The translations under genes and the position numbers were made by a program. The notes below the pieces were generated by a model. That model saw only the letters and a list, made by a program, of their open reading frames with translations, was not told the origin of the DNA and searched no databases. 64,000 nucleotides of DNA from Herbaspirillum seropedicae (lineage in GTDB: Bacteria > Pseudomonadota > Gammaproteobacteria > Burkholderiales > Burkholderiaceae_D), in the NCBI RefSeq assembly GCF_001040945.1, contig NZ_CP011930.1:3343021-3407020 (forward strand). The letters run 5' to 3'. This document shows positions 32,321 to 42,954 of the stretch, one piece after another (the first letter of the stretch is position 1; each line of letters opens with the position of its first letter).

Positions 32321-32506
32321 TGCGGCAAACCTGTAGAAAAGAGTGAGACAGCGCAGCCCACAGCAATGACTGCGCACGGCCCCTCAAAGGGAACAAGCCG
32401 CTATTTTACGCGGAGTCGGGCGCTGGCTCCGATATCGGTGCACAGGCGCTCCCTGCGTAGCAGGAATTCGGCATGGGGGTACGGCGCAGCGCGCCGACGG
32501 ACAGGC

Positions 32507-32713
32507 TCAGGCGGGGATATCAGGGACCAGCTGCATCTTCAGCAGCGCGATATGGTCTTTCAGTTGCAGCTTGCGCTTCTTCAGGCGGCGCAATTGCAGG
32601 TCTTCCGAACGGGCATCGCGGATCAGCATATCGATCACGCTGTCGAGATCACGGTGCTCGACTTCGAGTTCGATGATGCGGCGCTGGATGTCTTCGCGAT
32701 GCGTACTGGTCAT
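32507..32713 (-). CDS. YdcH/DUF465-like small coiled-coil protein
   Basis: A 68-residue protein starting at MTSTHREDIQRRI (32713); the longer frame to 32773 is not favoured. It is one long amphipathic helix pair (IIELEVEHRDLDSVID, then LQLRRLKKRKLQLKDHIALLKMQL), the pattern of the DUF465/YdcH family (LKKxKLxLKDxI). These are small cytosolic proteins of unknown role, common in proteobacteria. It stands alone between the helicase and the unknown coiled-coil gene. Confidence 0.82.
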   Translation of the reverse strand: MTSTHREDIQRRIIELEVEHRDLDSVIDMLIRDARSEDLQLRRLKKRKLQLKDHIALLKMQLVPDIPA

Positions 32714-32809
32714 GATGAGCTGGCTCGTTGCTGATGTGCTTGCTAGTGTAATGCACCCGCTTGCGCACGCCAATCGGCATGCGCAAGTCCTGATCGCAAA
32801 GTTGCCCGC

Positions 32810-33694
32810 CTAGCGGGCTGCCGGGGCGGTCGTCGGCGAGTCCTGCTGCTGGTTCTGCAGGTTCTGCTGGCGCTGGGCGCGTTCGCGCTCCTTCTCCGCC
32901 TTGTTGCGTTCTACCTCCAGGCGGTGCTGCTCGGCCTCCTGGATGCGGCGCTGGCGCTCGGCGGCATTGGCGGCGCGCTCCGGCGCACGGGCAGCGTCCT
33001 CGGCCCGCTGCTGACGCTGCTTGGCCTCGTGCTCGCGCACGCGGTAATCGGCGGGCACGTCCTTGTTGGCGTCGATGCGCTGCTGGACTTCACGATTCTT
33101 GGCGTTGCTTTCCTGCACCTTGCGGGCCGAATCGGCTTCCTTTTGCTTCTGCTCGGCCTGGCGGCGGGCGGCGTCTTCCTGATCCTTGGCGCGCTGGTCG
33201 GCCAGCGAACGGTCGCGGTCATCGACGTTGGCCTGGCGCTGGAACACATTGGCCTCGTACTCGGCCTGCTTGAGGTCCTTCTCGGCCAGGCGCTTGCGGT
33301 CCCTGGCTTCTTCCAGGCACTTGTTGACCAGGAACTTGGGGGCGCAGGCGCGCTGGTCGAGCACATAGCGCAGCTGGACCGCCTGGCGATCCTCGGCCAC
33401 CTCATCGAGCACCGCCTGAGCCATTTCCACCGACTTGATCGAACCCGCAGGGTAGCGCTGGCGGATCGGCGTACGCGCCTCGATCTGCTCGAAGCGCTCG
33501 CGCGTCATGGGCGCAGCTGTCACAGGCGCCGGCGCTGCAGCGGTGGCGGCGCCGCCCGCTGGCGCTGCGGCCTGGCGGGTATCCGGTGCCTGGGCTGCGA
33601 CGCCGCCAGCGGCCAGCATCAGCACCAGCGCGCACAGGGAAACGGAGACGCCCTTGGCATCGGCAAAGAAAACTTGCATGTCGTTCTTGATCAT
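32810..33694 (-). CDS. Uncharacterised secreted coiled-coil protein
   Basis: A 294-residue protein I do not recognise. A hydrophobic N-terminus (LCALVLMLAAGGVAAQA, residues about 20-36) looks like a signal peptide, so it is probably periplasmic. A Thr/Ala/Pro-rich segment follows. A short domain (about 65-125) has two Cys (CAPKFLVNKC) and ends in charged helix. Residues 125-285 are almost continuous Glu/Lys/Arg/Gln-rich coiled-coil, ending in a Gln/Pro tail. It lies 11 bp downstream of zapE, so the two are co-transcribed. It is sometimes mistaken for TolA because of the helix; no TolA C-terminal domain is present. Confidence 0.75.
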   Translation of the reverse strand: MIKNDMQVFFADAKGVSVSLCALVLMLAAGGVAAQAPDTRQAAAPAGGAATAAAPAPVTAAPMTRERFEQIEARTPIRQRYPAGSIKSVEMAQAVLDEVAEDRQAVQLRYVLDQRACAPKFLVNKCLEEARDRKRLAEKDLKQAEYEANVFQRQANVDDRDRSLADQRAKDQEDAARRQAEQKQKEADSARKVQESNAKNREVQQRIDANKDVPADYRVREHEAKQRQQRAEDAARAPERAANAAERQRRIQEAEQHRLEVERNKAEKERERAQRQQNLQNQQQDSPTTAPAAR

Positions 33695-33705
33695 CGGTTG
33701 AGGGT

Positions 33706-34803
33706 TCAGGAGAGGCTGTCGGCGATGGAGCGGCGATCCGCATCCAGGTATTCCTTGGACTGCATCTCAATGATACGTGAAACGGTACGGTGGAATTCGT
33801 TGGACAGCGTACCCACGGTGTAAAGCTCGTCCGGTTCCACGGCGGCCGACATGATCAGCTTGACCTTGTGGTCGTAGAACACGTCGATGAGCCAGGTAAA
33901 GCGGCGCGCCTCCGACGACATGGCCGCCGACATGCGCGGAATGCCCGACAGGATCACGGTCTGGAAGCGGCTGGCCAGTTCCAGGTAATCGTTCTGCGAA
34001 CGCGGCCCGCCGCACAGGGTGGCGAAATCGAACCAGATGGCGCTGCCGGCGCGACGCAAAGCGCGAATCTCGCGGGCTTCGATGTGCACGCGCGGATCCT
34101 CTTCCGTCGCCTCGGCCACAGCGGCAAAGGCGGCCCGCAGCTCTTCGTCGGTCTTGGCGTTCAGGGGCGTGTGGTAGACCTTGACCTGCTCCAGCACGCG
34201 CTTGCGGTAGTCGATGCCGGCGTCGATGTTCATGACGTCCAGCTTTTCCTTGAGCAGCGCAATGGTCGGCAGCATGCGGTCGCGGTGCAGGCCATCCGGA
34301 TAGAGCGTGCTGGGCTCGTAGTTGGACGTCATGACGAAGGACACGCCGTGATCGAACAGGCCCTTCAAGAGGTTGTAGAGGATCATCGCATCGGCGATGT
34401 CGGAGACGTGGAATTCGTCGAAACAGATCAGGCGGTACTTCTTGGCGATGCGCTTGGCGACCTCGTCCAGCGGGTCGGCAATGCCCTTCAATTCATCGAG
34501 CTGGCGATGCACATCGCGCATGAATTCGTGGAAGTGCAGGCGCGTCTTGCGCACCACCGGCACCACCGAATAGAAGCTGTCCATCAGGAAGGACTTGCCG
34601 CGCCCTACCCCGCCCCACATGTAGACGCCGCGCGGCACGGCCGGCCGGCTGATCAGGCGCTTGAAGGTGGAGGCGCGCTGGGCCTTGTAGGCCACCCATT
34701 CCTCATAGGCGCGCTGCAGGCGCTCGATGGCGCGCAACTGCGCTTCATCAGGTTGGTAACCGCGCTGGGACAGCGACTGTTCGTAGAATTGACGGACATC
34801 CAT
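33706..34803 (-). CDS. zapE: Cell division ATPase ZapE (AFG1-like)
   Basis: A 365-residue ATPase starting at MDVRQFYEQSL (34803); the upstream extension is not used because an inverted repeat terminator lies there. Walker A is GGVGRGKSFLMDSFY (about 64-78), Walker B is ICFDEFHVSDIADAM, and the sensor region has VMTSNYEPSTLYPDGLHRDR. ZapE acts at the division ring under low oxygen or heat in E. coli, and AFG1 relates to respiratory assembly in mitochondria. It follows lpdA at about 150 bp; a terminator separates them. Confidence 0.93.
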   Translation of the reverse strand: MDVRQFYEQSLSQRGYQPDEAQLRAIERLQRAYEEWVAYKAQRASTFKRLISRPAVPRGVYMWGGVGRGKSFLMDSFYSVVPVVRKTRLHFHEFMRDVHRQLDELKGIADPLDEVAKRIAKKYRLICFDEFHVSDIADAMILYNLLKGLFDHGVSFVMTSNYEPSTLYPDGLHRDRMLPTIALLKEKLDVMNIDAGIDYRKRVLEQVKVYHTPLNAKTDEELRAAFAAVAEATEEDPRVHIEAREIRALRRAGSAIWFDFATLCGGPRSQNDYLELASRFQTVILSGIPRMSAAMSSEARRFTWLIDVFYDHKVKLIMSAAVEPDELYTVGTLSNEFHRTVSRIIEMQSKEYLDADRRSIADSLS

Positions 34804-34814
34804 GGTGTGGTCTT

Positions 34815-34850
34815 GTAAAACGACAATGGGCGAGCCAGGCTCGCCCATTG
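34815..34850 (-). terminator. Intrinsic terminator of lpdA
   Basis: A perfect 13-bp stem CAATGGGCGAGCC/GGCTCGCCCATTG with one central base, then TCGTTTTA on the minus strand. It ends the lpdA transcript just before zapE. Confidence 0.75.
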
Positions 34851-34949
34851 GGTTGGCATCTCAATGCGCACTATGCGGGCAACTCGAACGCGGCCAGCCC
34901 CAGGGGCTGGCCAGGCGTCGGCGACCCGTATTGTCGCACTGATCGCGCA

Positions 34950-36377
34950 TCAGAAGTTCAATGCGCGCTTGTCGACGGCCAGAGCCGCTTCCTTGGTCGC
35001 TTCGGACAGCGAGGGGTGAGCGTGGCAGATACGGGCGATGTCTTCGGAGGAAGCACGGAATTCCATCGCCACGACGGCTTCGGAAATCAGCTCGGAGGCC
35101 ATCGGGCCGACGATGTGCACGCCCAGGATCTCATCGGTCTTGGCATCGGCCAGGAACTTCACCATGCCCGAGGTATCGCCCAGCGCACGGGCGCGGCCGT
35201 TGGCCAGGAACGGGAAGGTACCGGCCTTGTACTGCACGCCTTCGGCCTTCAGTTGCTGCTCGGTCTTGCCGACCCAGGCGATTTCCGGCGAGGTGTAGAT
35301 GACCCAGGGAATGGTGTTGAAGTTGACGTGACCATGCTGACCAGCGATACGCTCGGCCACGGCAACGCCTTCTTCCTCAGCCTTGTGGGCCAGCATCGGA
35401 CCACGGACCACGTCACCGACCGCCCACACGTTGGGCAGGTTGGTCTTGCAGTCGCCGTCCACGGCGATGAAGCCGCGCTCGTCCAGCTTCAGGCCCACGC
35501 CTTCGGCGTTGAGGCCAATGGTGTTGGGGGTACGGCCGATCGAGACGATCAGCTTGTCGAATTCGCCGGTGTGGGCGTCGCCCTTGGCATCGGTGTATTC
35601 GACGGAAACGCTGTTCTTGCCAGCCTTGATGGCGCCGATCTTCACACCCAGGTTCACGGCCAGGCCTTGCTTGGTCAGCAGCTTCTGGGCTTCCTTGGCG
35701 ATCTGCTCGTCCACTGCACCCAGGAAGGTCGGCAGCGCCTCCAGCACGGTCACTTCCGCGCCCAGGCGACGCCAGACCGAACCCATTTCCAGGCCGATCA
35801 CGCCGGCGCCGATCACGCCCAGCTTCTTCGGCACTTCGGTGATGGACAGTGCGCCGGTGTTGGAGAGGATCAGCTTTTCATCGAACTCGGCGCCCGGCAG
35901 TGCGCGGGCGTTGGAGCCGGTAGCGACGATGACGTGCTTGGCGGTGATGGTTTCTTCGGCAGCACCCGCGACCTTGATTTCGTAGCCATTGGCGTCGCCC
36001 TTGACGAAGGAGCCGCGGCCGTGGAAGAAGCTGACCTTGTTCTTCTTGAACAGGTACAGGATGCCGTCGTTGTTCTGCTTGACCACGGTATTCTTGCGGC
36101 CCAGCATCTTTTCCAGGTTCAGGCCCAGGCCCTTGACTTCGATGCCGTGCTCGGCGAAGCCGTGGCTGGCGTGCTCATAGTGTTCGGAGGATTGCAGCAG
36201 CGCCTTGGAGGGGATGCAGCCGACGTTGGTGCAGGTGCCGCCCGGTGCGGGGCCGCCCTTTTCGTTCTTCCATTCGTCGATGCAGGCGGTGTTGAAGCCC
36301 AGTTGCGCTGCGCGGATGGCGGCGATGTAACCGCCAGGGCCGCCACCGATGACGACCACGTCAAAATTCTTGCTCAT
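34950..36377 (-). CDS. lpdA: Dihydrolipoyl dehydrogenase (E3)
   Basis: A 475-residue flavoprotein of full length. FAD-binding GGGPGGY (residues 11-17) and the redox disulfide [13 protein letters not shown] (Cys-49 and Cys-54) are present. The NAD motif [10 protein letters not shown] is near 180. The C-terminal [15 protein letters not shown] includes the catalytic His-Glu pair. It reoxidises lipoamide in 2-oxoglutarate dehydrogenase and probably other 2-oxo-acid complexes. A terminator hairpin separates it from odhB, so the two are not simply one transcript. Confidence 0.97.
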   Translation of the reverse strand: MSKNFDVVVIGGGPGGYIAAIRAAQLGFNTACIDEWKNEKGGPAPGGTCTNVGCIPSKALLQSSEHYEHASHGFAEHGIEVKGLGLNLEKMLGRKNTVVKQNNDGILYLFKKNKVSFFHGRGSFVKGDANGYEIKVAGAAEETITAKHVIVATGSNARALPGAEFDEKLILSNTGALSITEVPKKLGVIGAGVIGLEMGSVWRRLGAEVTVLEALPTFLGAVDEQIAKEAQKLLTKQGLAVNLGVKIGAIKAGKNSVSVEYTDAKGDAHTGEFDKLIVSIGRTPNTIGLNAEGVGLKLDERGFIAVDGDCKTNLPNVWAVGDVVRGPMLAHKAEEEGVAVAERIAGQHGHVNFNTIPWVIYTSPEIAWVGKTEQQLKAEGVQYKAGTFPFLANGRARALGDTSGMVKFLADAKTDEILGVHIVGPMASELISEAVVAMEFRASSEDIARICHAHPSLSEATKEAALAVDKRALNF

Positions 36378-36441
36378 GTGTGTATTCCTGATTCGTTGTG
36401 CGCATCCGCTTCTAGCTCAACTTCCAGCCTGAAGCGGATGC

Positions 36442-36476
36442 AAAAAGGCGCTGAATGCCTGGGGCCGTTCAGCGCC
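36442..36476 (-). terminator. Intrinsic terminator between odhB and lpdA
   Basis: On the minus strand stem GGCGCTGAA/TTCAGCGCC is followed by TTTTTG, 27 nt past the odhB stop codon. It may let only part of the transcription through to lpdA. Confidence 0.7.
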
Positions 36477-36502
36477 TAGCTCACGCCGTGATGGCCGGTT
36501 GC

Positions 36503-37744
36503 TTACAGATCCAGCAGCAGACGGGCCGGGTCTTCCAGGGCTTCCTTGATCGCGACCAGCGACAGGACGGCTTCGCGGCCGTCGATGATGCGGTGGTCAT
36601 AGGACAGCGCGAAGTAGTTGATCGGACGAACCACGACCTGGCCGTTTTCAACCACAGCGCGTTCCTTGGTGGCGTGGATGCCCAGGATCGCCGATTGCGG
36701 CGGGTTGATGATCGGGGTCGACAGCATGGAACCGAAGGTACCGCCGTTGGAGACGGTGAAGGTACCGCCCGACAGTTCTTCGATGGACAGCTTGCCGTCC
36801 TTGGCCTTCTGGCCGAATTCACCGATCTTCTTCTCGATGTCGGCAATCGACATCTGGTCCGCATCACGCAGGATGGGCACCACCAGACCGCGCGGCGAAC
36901 CGACGGCCACGCCGATGTCGAAGTAGCCGTGGTAGACGATGTCGTTGCCATCGACCGAGGCGTTGACGATCGGGTACTTCTTCAGGGCATGCACGACCGC
37001 CTTGACGAAGAAGGACATGAAGCCCAGCTTGACGCCGTGTTCCTTCTCGAACTTGTCCTTGTACTTGTTGCGCAGGTCGATGACCGGCTGCATGTTGATT
37101 TCGTTGAAGGTGGTCAGGATGGCGTTGGTCGATTGCGACTGCACCAGACGCTCGGCCACGCGGGCACGCAGGCGGCTCATCGGCACGCGCTGTTCCGGAC
37201 GGCTTTCCAGACCGGCCTTGACCGGGGCGGCGACTTGCGCCAGGGCCGGCTTGGCAGCGGCGGCAGGTGCGGCAGCAGGAGCCGACAGCGCGCCCAGCAC
37301 GTCGCCCTTGGTCACGCGGCCATCCTTGCCGGTGCCGGTGACTTGCGAGGTCGACAGGTTGTTGTCGGCCAGCAGCTTGGCGGCGGCCGGCATGGCGACG
37401 TCGCCCTTGGAAGCCAGCTCGGGAGCGGCGACCGGGGTCGGTTCGTTGGTCGCTTGCGGTGCGGGAGCCGCCTTGACTTCGGTCGGGGCCACTTGGGCGG
37501 AAGCGTCGGTGTCGAGGATGGCGATCACTTCACCGGCCACGACGGTTGCGCCGTCGGCCTTGATGATCTGGGTGATCACGCCGGCGTCCGGCGAGGGCAG
37601 TTCCAGCACGACCTTGTCGGTCTCGATGTCGATCAGGTTTTCGTCACGGGAAACGGGTTCGCCAACCTTCTTGTGCCATTGCAGCAGGGTCGCTTCGGCG
37701 ACGGATTCCGACAACTGCGGGACTTTTACTTCGATTTGAGCCAT
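36503..37744 (-). CDS. odhB: 2-oxoglutarate dehydrogenase E2, dihydrolipoyl succinyltransferase
   Basis: A 413-residue E2. The single lipoyl domain has its lipoylated Lys in ETDKVVLE (Lys-44). An Ala/Pro-rich linker follows. The E3-binding domain is about 120-150 ([25 protein letters not shown]). The C-terminal catalytic domain has the CoA-transferase motif [13 protein letters not shown] (His and Asp). It makes succinyl-CoA and forms the core of the complex. Start is 88 bp after the odhA stop codon. Confidence 0.97.
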   Translation of the reverse strand: MAQIEVKVPQLSESVAEATLLQWHKKVGEPVSRDENLIDIETDKVVLELPSPDAGVITQIIKADGATVVAGEVIAILDTDASAQVAPTEVKAAPAPQATNEPTPVAAPELASKGDVAMPAAAKLLADNNLSTSQVTGTGKDGRVTKGDVLGALSAPAAAPAAAAKPALAQVAAPVKAGLESRPEQRVPMSRLRARVAERLVQSQSTNAILTTFNEINMQPVIDLRNKYKDKFEKEHGVKLGFMSFFVKAVVHALKKYPIVNASVDGNDIVYHGYFDIGVAVGSPRGLVVPILRDADQMSIADIEKKIGEFGQKAKDGKLSIEELSGGTFTVSNGGTFGSMLSTPIINPPQSAILGIHATKERAVVENGQVVVRPINYFALSYDHRIIDGREAVLSLVAIKEALEDPARLLLDL

Positions 37745-37832
37745 TTTCAGGATTCTCCGATTTTCGGGTGATTTCGTTCTTATGGAAACAGGGACGCCCT
37801 GCCCTCGCAGCGCGTCCCGTTTGCATCGATGA

Positions 37833-40697
37833 TTACTTGGTCAGCACAAAGCCCTTGAGCTTGGCGAAGGCGGTTTCGATCAGCGCCTTTTGCTGTGCGT
37901 AGTGCTTGTCGTAGTAACCGACGGCCGGCGAGGCGCTGGCCGGGCGGCCTGCATAGGCCAGCTTCTGACCTTCGGAGAGATTCTCGAAGATGTTGTGCTG
38001 GATCTGCAGCCATGCGCCCTGGTTCTGCGGCTCGTCCTGTGCCCACACCAGTTCGTTGAAGTTGGGGAACTGCTTCAACGCGGCCGCGAAGGCCTTGTGC
38101 GGGAACGGATACAGCTGCTCGACGCGGATGATGGCGGTATCGGTCTGGCCACGTTCCTTGCGGGCGTTGACCAGGTCGTAGTACACCTTGCCCGAGCAGG
38201 CGACGATGCGCTTGACCTTCTTGGCGTCGATGGTCTCATCGACTTCCGGAATCACGGTCTGGAACGAACCCTTGGCCAGGTCGGACAGCGGGGAACCGGC
38301 ATCCTTGTTACGCAGCAGCGACTTCGGCGTCATGATGATCAGCGGCTTGCGGAACAGGCGGATCATCTGGCGACGCAGCAGGTGGAAGATCTGCGCAGCG
38401 GTGGTGGGCTGCACGACCTGCATGTTGTTGTCGGCGCACAGCTGGAGGTAACGCTCGATACGTGCGGACGAGTGTTCCGGACCCTGGCCTTCGTAGCCGT
38501 GGGGCAGCATCTGCACCAGGCCCGAGGCACGGCCCCACTTCACTTCGCCGGAGCTGATGAACTGGTCCATGACGACCTGGGCGCCGTTGGCGAAGTCGCC
38601 GAACTGGGCTTCCCAGATGGTCAGGGTGTTCGGTTCAGCGGTCGAGTAGCCATATTCGAAGGCCAGCACGGCTTCTTCGGACAGCACCGAGTCGATCACG
38701 GTGAAGGTGGACTGGTTTTCCGCCACGTTCTGCAGCGGGATGAAGGTACCGGCATCCCAACGCTCGCGGTTCTGGTCGTGCAACACGGCGTGACGGTGGG
38801 TGAAGGTGCCACGGCCGGCATCCTGACCGGTCAGGCGCACGGCATAGCCGGACGAGACCAGGCTGGCGTAGGCCAGGTGTTCGCCCATGCCCCAGTCCAG
38901 GTTCATTTCGCCACGGCCCATGGCGGCGCGGTCGTTCAAGACCTTCTCGACCAGCGAGTGGACCTTGAAGCCTTCCGGCACGGTGGTGATCTTGGCGGCC
39001 AGGCGCTTCAATTCAGCCATCGGCACGGCGGTTTCGGCGGCGTCGGTCCACTTGCGGTTCAGGAACGGCAGCCAGTCGACGGCGTACTTGCTCTTGAAGT
39101 TGGTCAGCACCGGATCGATGGCGTGCTTGCCGGCGTCCATCGCGGCGCGGTAGGCCTTGACCAGCTCTTCGCCGCCATCGGCGGGGATGGTCTGCTGGGT
39201 CACCAGCTTGTCGGCGTAGAGCTTCCGGGTGCCGGGGTGCTGGGCGATCTTCTTGTACATCAGCGGCTGGGTCAGCGCAGGGGTATCTTGCTCGTTGTGG
39301 CCCAGCTTGCGGAAGCAGATGATGTCGACCACGATGTCCTTCTTGAACTTCATGCGGTAGTCGACAGCGATCTGGGTGGCGAACACGACGGCTTCCGGAT
39401 CATCGCCGTTGACGTGCAGCACCGGGGCTTCGATCATCTTGACCACGTCCGAGCAGTACAGGGTCGAGCGGGAGTCGCGCGGATCGGAAGTGGTGAAGCC
39501 GATCTGGTTGTTGATGACGATGTGAACCGTGCCGCCGGTGCCGTAGCCACGGGTCTGCGCCAGGTTCAAGGTTTCCATCACCACGCCTTGGCCGGCGAAG
39601 GCGGCGTCGCCGTGCACCAGGATCGGCAGCACTTGCGAGCCATCCTTGTCGCCGCGGCGATCCATACGGGCCTTGACCGAACCCTCGACCACCGGGTTGA
39701 CGATTTCCAGGTGGGACGGGTTGAAGGCCAGCGACAGGTGGACCGGGCCGCCAGGGGTCGACACGTCCGAGGAGAAGCCCTGGTGGTACTTGACGTCACC
39801 GGCCGGCAGGTCGTCAGCGTGACGGCCTTCGAATTCGGAGAACAGTTCCTGCGGGGTCTTGCCCAGGATGTTGACCAGCACGTTCAGACGGCCACGGTGG
39901 GCCATGCCGATGACGATTTCCTGCACGCCCTTTTCACCGGCGCGCTGGATGGTTTCGTCCAGCGAGGCGATGAAGGACTCGCCGCCTTCCAGCGAGAAGC
40001 GCTTCTGGCCGACGTACTTGGTGTGGAGGTAGCGTTCCAGGCCTTCAGCGGCGGTCAGGCGTTCCAGGATGTGCTTCTTCTTCTCGGAGGAGAAGCTGGG
40101 CACGGCACGGGTCGGCTCCAGGCGCTCTTCCAGCCAGCGCACTTCGGCCATGTCCGAGATGTAGGTGAACTCGGCGCCGATGGAGCGCGTGTAGGTGTCG
40201 CGCAGCATCTGCAGCAGGTCGCGCAGGGAGGCGGTTTCCGGGCCGAAGTAGGTGTTGTTGATGTTGAACACGATGTCCATGTCGGCATCGGTGAAGCCGT
40301 AGAAGGAGGGATCGAGTTCGGGGATATTGGGGCGTTCCTGGCGCTGCAGCGGGTCCAGGTTGGCGAAACGGGAACCGAGGTCACGGTAGCCGGCGATCAG
40401 TTGGGTGACAGCGACGCGCTTGCGGCCCATGTCGGAGTCGGCGGAAGCGATGACGGTGCGGATCGGGCCTTGCTTGGCGCGTTCGGCGAAGGAAGCGATC
40501 ACCGGAGCGTGGGCCACGTCAGGACGGGTGGAGCCGTCGGTAGCGGGAACGTGTTGCACGGCGTCGAAATAAGCACGCCAGTTGTCGGGGACGGAGCCGG
40601 GATTATTCAGGTAGGCTTCGTACAGTTCTTCGATGTACGGAGCATTCCCACCGAACAGGTAGGAGTTGATGTTGTATTGCTCGTAGAGCTTTGTCAT
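37833..40697 (-). CDS. odhA: 2-oxoglutarate dehydrogenase E1
   Basis: A 954-residue thiamine-diphosphate enzyme that decarboxylates 2-oxoglutarate in the TCA cycle. The N-terminal [21 protein letters not shown] is typical of E1o. [19 protein letters not shown] and [15 protein letters not shown] are family segments, and the ThDP fold includes [12 protein letters not shown]. The start has an AAAGGTGAG ribosome binding site. A TATAAT element lies about 150 bp upstream. Confidence 0.97.
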   Translation of the reverse strand: MTKLYEQYNINSYLFGGNAPYIEELYEAYLNNPGSVPDNWRAYFDAVQHVPATDGSTRPDVAHAPVIASFAERAKQGPIRTVIASADSDMGRKRVAVTQLIAGYRDLGSRFANLDPLQRQERPNIPELDPSFYGFTDADMDIVFNINNTYFGPETASLRDLLQMLRDTYTRSIGAEFTYISDMAEVRWLEERLEPTRAVPSFSSEKKKHILERLTAAEGLERYLHTKYVGQKRFSLEGGESFIASLDETIQRAGEKGVQEIVIGMAHRGRLNVLVNILGKTPQELFSEFEGRHADDLPAGDVKYHQGFSSDVSTPGGPVHLSLAFNPSHLEIVNPVVEGSVKARMDRRGDKDGSQVLPILVHGDAAFAGQGVVMETLNLAQTRGYGTGGTVHIVINNQIGFTTSDPRDSRSTLYCSDVVKMIEAPVLHVNGDDPEAVVFATQIAVDYRMKFKKDIVVDIICFRKLGHNEQDTPALTQPLMYKKIAQHPGTRKLYADKLVTQQTIPADGGEELVKAYRAAMDAGKHAIDPVLTNFKSKYAVDWLPFLNRKWTDAAETAVPMAELKRLAAKITTVPEGFKVHSLVEKVLNDRAAMGRGEMNLDWGMGEHLAYASLVSSGYAVRLTGQDAGRGTFTHRHAVLHDQNRERWDAGTFIPLQNVAENQSTFTVIDSVLSEEAVLAFEYGYSTAEPNTLTIWEAQFGDFANGAQVVMDQFISSGEVKWGRASGLVQMLPHGYEGQGPEHSSARIERYLQLCADNNMQVVQPTTAAQIFHLLRRQMIRLFRKPLIIMTPKSLLRNKDAGSPLSDLAKGSFQTVIPEVDETIDAKKVKRIVACSGKVYYDLVNARKERGQTDTAIIRVEQLYPFPHKAFAAALKQFPNFNELVWAQDEPQNQGAWLQIQHNIFENLSEGQKLAYAGRPASASPAVGYYDKHYAQQKALIETAFAKLKGFVLTK

Positions 40698-40844
40698 TTG
40701 CTCACCTTTCTTCGCGCTTCGCGAGATTAGCGGGTTTCTACACCTTCCGCGACACGGCCTGACCGGTTAGCGGATTGCATCAAGTTGTGGGGGAAGGACC
40801 TTGTCTACCTGAACTTCTGTACGTCATCCAGTCAGCGCTTCGGA

Positions 40845-40873
40845 ATTATATCTCCTAATATCAAATAAAAAAG
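40845..40873 (-). promoter_or_regulatory. Predicted odhA promoter with perfect -10
   Basis: TATAAT lies at 40850-40845 on the minus strand. With a 17-bp spacer the -35 is CTTTTT, which is weak and falls inside the stem of the gltA terminator. Confidence 0.5.
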
Positions 40874-40904
40874 CGAATCCACAGGGATTCGCTTTTTTAT
40901 TTGA
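40861..40904. terminator. Long perfect terminator hairpin downstream of gltA
   Basis: Two 20-bp arms (40861-40880 and 40885-40904) pair perfectly around an ACAG loop. The stem core is GCGAATCC/GGATTCGC and the arms carry A/T runs on both strands, so it can stop transcripts from either side. Confidence 0.85.
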
Positions 40905-41021
40905 AACCGGATGCGACGGGCGTTTCCTATCACCAACGCCCAGCCGCAAAGCCTTGCCGCACGGCCTTTCCGCCCTCCTCCATGGACTCCCGGAGACTAG
41001 GAACGGGTCGCTCCGCACGAA

Positions 41022-41061
41022 CCGCCGTTGTCGGCCAGACAAGTCTGGCCGACAACGGCGG
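41022..41061. repeat. Perfect 19-bp inverted repeat next to the gltA stop codon
   Basis: Arms 41022-41040 and 41043-41061 are perfect complements with a 2-bp centre, G+C-rich and without a T-run. The repeat begins 8 nt after the gltA stop codon. It would protect or pause the 3' end of the mRNA. Confidence 0.85.
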
Positions 41062-41068
41062 CGACCGA

Positions 41069-42370
41069 TCAGCGCTTGTCGATCGGCGGCACGTCGCGAC
41101 GCGGCGAGCCAACGAAGAGCTGACGGGGACGGCCGATCTTCTGTTCCGGATCCGAGATCATTTCGTTCCATTGGGCGATCCAGCCAATGGTACGGGCCAT
41201 GGCGAAGATGCAGGTGAACATCGAGGTCGGGATGCCCAGGGCGCGCTGCACGATGCCCGAGTAGAAGTCGACGTTCGGGTACAGCTTGCGGGAGACGAAG
41301 TATTCGTCTTCCAGCGCGATCTTTTCCAGCTCCATGGCCAGCTTGAACAGCGGGTCGTCGTGCAGGCCCAGTTCGTTCAGGACTTCGTAGCAGGTTTCGC
41401 GCATCAGCTTGGCGCGCGGGTCGTAGTTCTTGTAGACGCGGTGACCGAAGCCCATCAGCTTCACGCCCGAGTTCTTGTCCTTCACTTGCTTGATGAACTC
41501 GGGGATCTTGTCCACGGAACCGATCTGTTCCAGCATGTTCAGTGCGGCTTCGTTGGCGCCGCCGTGAGCGGGGCCCCACAGGCAGGCGATACCGGCGGCG
41601 ATACATGCGAACGGGTTGGCGCCGGAGGAGCCGGCCAGACGCACGGTCGAGGTCGAGGCGTTCTGTTCGTGGTCGGCGTGCAGGATCAGGATGCGGTCCA
41701 GCGCGCGCACCAGGACTTCATTGACCTGATACTCTTCGCACGGGTTGGCGAACATCATGCGCATGAAGTTGGCGGTGTAGGACAGGTCGTTGCGCGGATA
41801 CACGAACGGCTGGCCGATGCTGTACTTGTAGGCCATGGCCACCAGGGTCGGCAGCTTGGCGATCATGCGGATGGCCGACACTTCGCGGTGGTTGGCGTTG
41901 GAGATGTCCAGCGAGTCGTGGTAGAAGGCCGACAGCGCGCCCACCGAACCCGTCAGCACGGCCATCGGGTGCGCATCGCGACGGAAGCCACGGAAGAAGA
42001 AGTTCATCTGCTCGTGGACCATGGTGTGCTGGGTCACGGTGTTGACGAAGACCTTCTTTTGCTCGGCATTGGGCAGCTCACCGTGCAGCAACAGGTAGCA
42101 GGATTCCAGGAAGTCGCAGTTCACCGCCAGCTGTTCGATCGGATAGCCACGGTACAGCAGCTCACCCTTGTCGCCATCGATGTAGGTGATGGAGGAGTTG
42201 CAGGAAGCCGTCGACATGAAGCCCGGGTCGTAGGTGAACTTGCCGGTGGCGCCGTAGAGCTTGCGGATATCGATCACATCAGGACCGATGCTGCCCTTGT
42301 AGACAGGAAAATCTACGGACGGAGACCCGTCGGAGAACGACAGGGTAGCTTTGATATCGGTGTTGGACAT
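41069..42370 (-). CDS. gltA: Citrate synthase
   Basis: A 433-residue hexameric-type enzyme, started at [15 protein letters not shown] (42370); the longer open frame has no support. It condenses oxaloacetate and acetyl-CoA, entering the TCA cycle. Catalytic residues are in [12 protein letters not shown] (His) and [15 protein letters not shown] (His), with an Asp further on. It is the last gene of the sdh-sdhE-gltA run. Confidence 0.96.
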   Translation of the reverse strand: MSNTDIKATLSFSDGSPSVDFPVYKGSIGPDVIDIRKLYGATGKFTYDPGFMSTASCNSSITYIDGDKGELLYRGYPIEQLAVNCDFLESCYLLLHGELPNAEQKKVFVNTVTQHTMVHEQMNFFFRGFRRDAHPMAVLTGSVGALSAFYHDSLDISNANHREVSAIRMIAKLPTLVAMAYKYSIGQPFVYPRNDLSYTANFMRMMFANPCEEYQVNEVLVRALDRILILHADHEQNASTSTVRLAGSSGANPFACIAAGIACLWGPAHGGANEAALNMLEQIGSVDKIPEFIKQVKDKNSGVKLMGFGHRVYKNYDPRAKLMRETCYEVLNELGLHDDPLFKLAMELEKIALEDEYFVSRKLYPNVDFYSGIVQRALGIPTSMFTCIFAMARTIGWIAQWNEMISDPEQKIGRPRQLFVGSPRRDVPPIDKR

Positions 42371-42511
42371 AGCTTTTCCTTTTGCTGGGATGGTGAAACC
42401 GTTAATCAAACGCCGCGACCGCAAGCCGGGCGGCATCATGGTTCGGATGCGCCGGGTGGCGAGATGGAACAGGCCGCGATCGGGCAAATCGGTCTGGCTT
42501 GTGGCCAGGCG

Positions 42512-42544
42512 CAACAAATAGGCAACAATCAGGCAAGAATCAGG
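42512..42544. repeat. Three imperfect 11-bp tandem repeats at the sdhE stop codon
   Basis: CAACAAATAGG, CAACAATCAGG and CAAGAATCAGG follow one another, and the last two differ at a single base. They cover the sdhE stop codon and run into the gltA upstream gap. No function is known. Confidence 0.6.
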
Positions 42545-42824
42545 CAGTACGCAGTTTCTTCAGCAACGCATGCACCTGGGGCAGATCAACCGCCGCCTCG
42601 GGCTCCTTGCGGGCCAGCAGCAAGTCCATCAGGTCATTATCGGTCAGGTCCATCAGGCGCGAGAATGCATCAACCTCGTCGTCGCTCATCTGCGCCTCAT
42701 GGGCGTCGAGATAGCGTGTCAGGATCAGGTCGTTCTCCAGCAGCCCGCGGCGCGCACGCCAGCGCAGTCTTGCGCGTTTGGCCGGATCATCCTGGTGACG
42801 TTCAGCAGTCATGAACTCGCTCAT
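42540..42824 (-). CDS. sdhE: FAD assembly factor SdhE
   Basis: A 94-residue protein starting at [13 protein letters not shown] (42824). The RGxxE signature is present (RRGLLENDL), with acidic residues further on ([11 protein letters not shown]). SdhE helps attach FAD covalently to SdhA. Its place between sdhB and gltA is typical of betaproteobacteria, so it is probably transcribed with the sdh operon. Confidence 0.92.
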   Translation of the reverse strand: MSEFMTAERHQDDPAKRARLRWRARRGLLENDLILTRYLDAHEAQMSDDEVDAFSRLMDLTDNDLMDLLLARKEPEAAVDLPQVHALLKKLRTA

Positions 42825-42954
42825 TTCTTGTGTCTTCTCTTTCACATCAACCGGACCGGCACAGACCGGACCGGCCGCGGGGAGCCCTACTGCCCTGCTC
42901 CCCGCTGCGGCCCGCCGGCATGGCGGGCCTGGCTGGCATACAAGCCGATAAGAC

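Larger units (their letters stand above)
40698..41068. other. Region between gltA and odhA (371 bp)
   Basis: I see no gene. It holds two long perfect inverted repeats downstream of gltA (41022-41061 and 40861-40904) and a promoter for odhA. The odhA -10 is at 40845-40850; the odhA leader would be about 140 nt. Confidence 0.6.

Noticed and set aside
37890..40730. 946-residue open frame antisense to odhA
   Set aside because: Same effect of G/C-ending codons. The translation is Gln/His/Val-rich and has no known motif, while odhA is clear.
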